From assembly GCF_012928505.1 (NCBI RefSeq), contig NZ_JABBJN010000040.1:1-53514 (forward strand): DNA of 53,514 bases. Reading direction: 5' to 3'. The notes under the pieces were generated by a model. The model saw only the letters and a program-made list of their open reading frames with translations. It had not been told where the DNA came from and ran no database searches. Shown one piece after another: positions 52,644-53,514 of the stretch (positions within the stretch are counted from its first letter, which is position 1; every line of letters begins with the position of its first letter). This DNA comes from Achromobacter sp. Bel (GTDB taxonomy: Bacteria > Pseudomonadota > Gammaproteobacteria > Burkholderiales > Burkholderiaceae_B). A program made the position numbers and the translations under genes.

Positions 52644-53514
52644 GATTCATCTCTTAAGGGGTGCGGCGCATCGTCCCCCGGGGCGGCCGCCGGGGATCGG
52701 GCGGCGCGGGACGATAAAAAATGGTGCGCTGCCGTAGAGCCTGCCACAGCCAGGATGATCGGCACCAGAAAACCCTGATCGACACGCGTGAATTCGGCAA
52801 TCAGCACGATGGCCGTCAATGGCATGCTCATGGAGGACGCCAGGAACGCCGCGGCGCCCACGACGGCGTAGGCGCCGAGCGGCGCGCCCGGCCAGGCCAG
52901 GCTCCATAGCCCGCCCAGGACGACGGCCAGCAGCGCGCCGATGGCGATGCCCGGCGTCAGCAGGCCGCCCGAGGCCCCGGCGCGCAGCGAGCCGCTGGTG
53001 ATGGCGACTTTCAGCACCAGCAGCGTGGCCGCCATCCCGATGGTCAGTTCATTGCTGAAGCCCAATTGGGCAGCGCCCTTGCCGTTGCCCAGCAGCGCCG
53101 GCAGCGCGATGGCCAGCCAGCCGATGAGGGTGAAGTTGATCAGCGCCGCGACGGGTAGTTGCCAGCCGCGCGCGGCATGGCGGCGGGCGGCCGACGTCAG
53201 CCGGACGAAGCCATAGGCCGCAAGGCCGAATACCGGGCCCGCCAGCACCGACCAAGCGATCAGCCCCGCGTTGACCGTCATGGCGGGCAGGGCGTACTGG
53301 ATCTCGTCGCCCAGGCCGATCCAGGCGACGACGGCGCCAATGCAGCTGGCAGCCAGGGCGGCCGTGGCTGCGGGCCAGGCGGTAGTGCCGAGCAACACTT
53401 CCAGCACGAAGAGCGCGGCGCCCAGCGGCACGTTGTAGACGGCGGCCAGGCCCGCGCCCGCGCCGCACGCCACGATCAGGCGATGCTGGTCAGGCGGCAG
53501 GCGCAGCCACGCTG
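52640..53514 (-). CDS. ClC-type chloride channel/antiporter (5' truncated)
   Basis: The 290 C-terminal codons are visible on the minus strand; the reading frame runs to the window edge. Diagnostic parts: AGLAAVYNVPLGAALFVLE (the helix that follows the conserved GREGP region), GASGGLLTPGIAIGALLAVV, and VVGAAAFLASSMSMPLTAIVLIAEF with the pore segment. The first half, with the gating glutamate, lies outside the window, so channel versus 2Cl-/H+ antiporter cannot be told. The gene overlaps the YdeP-like gene by ATGA and is therefore likely in one operon with it. The final 20 residues are polar. Confidence 0.88.

Overview
The window is a GC-rich beta-proteobacterial chromosome segment, most likely Achromobacter or a close Alcaligenaceae relative (Bordetella group). 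The evidence is a Bug-type (tripartite tricarboxylate transporter) solute-binding protein, a PhaM-like polyhydroxyalkanoate granule protein, a TRAP uptake operon, strong GC third-position bias, and a Vi-antigen-type capsule locus of the kind known outside Salmonella/Citrobacter mainly in Achromobacter and Bordetella. No tRNA, rRNA, insertion sequence or CRISPR array was found.

Region by region. Positions 1-9150 are housekeeping and envelope genes: the end of a glycine-zipper outer-membrane protein, phaM-like, glmU, an EmrB/QacA-type exporter, ugd with a glycosyltransferase, and a divergent Lrp/AsnC regulator-glmS pair. Positions 9170-10900 hold a hipBA toxin-antitoxin-type pair behind an AT-rich, palindrome-containing promoter. 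Positions 11029-13735 hold a LysR regulator divergent from an RraA-like aldolase and a Bug binding protein. Positions 13837-15773 are a TetR/MFS pair with two matching palindromes over the promoter. Positions 15806-22671 are a sugar-acid operon on the minus strand (hydroxyacid dehydrogenase, TRAP dctQ-dctM-dctP, uronate dehydrogenase, SMP-30 lactonase) with a divergent LysR gene.

Positions 22672-36674 are the core of the window: a 0.6-kb AT-rich leader and then one tightly packed operon, tviB-tviD-tviE-vexA-vexB-vexC-vexD-vexE plus a secreted pectate-lyase-like gene (vexL-like). The expected job is to make UDP-HexNAcA, polymerise and O-acetylate it, add a lipid terminus, export the polymer through an ABC transporter/PCP/OPX complex, and trim it with a lyase. 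GlmS and GlmU in the same window make the UDP-GlcNAc that such a pathway starts from. Departures from the textbook viaB locus are that tviA and tviC are absent, the ATPase VexC has no recognisable Walker A or Walker B acidic pair, the permease VexB carries about 200 extra N-terminal residues, vexC and vexD overlap by 140 nt, and the VexE acyltransferase motif reads HX4Y.

Positions 36733-53514 hold an HD-domain protein, a VOC protein, a GAF-LytTR regulator followed by an AmpH-like hydrolase, an outer-membrane barrel and a second serine hydrolase, then a 2055-residue glycine-repeat autotransporter, a spermidine-synthase-like methyltransferase-fold protein, and a ClC channel-YdeP-type molybdoenzyme pair, with the ClC gene cut by the window edge.

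Start codons were chosen by Shine-Dalgarno match, overlap with the upstream stop, and signal-peptide position. Family calls are from sequence reading alone, without database searches.
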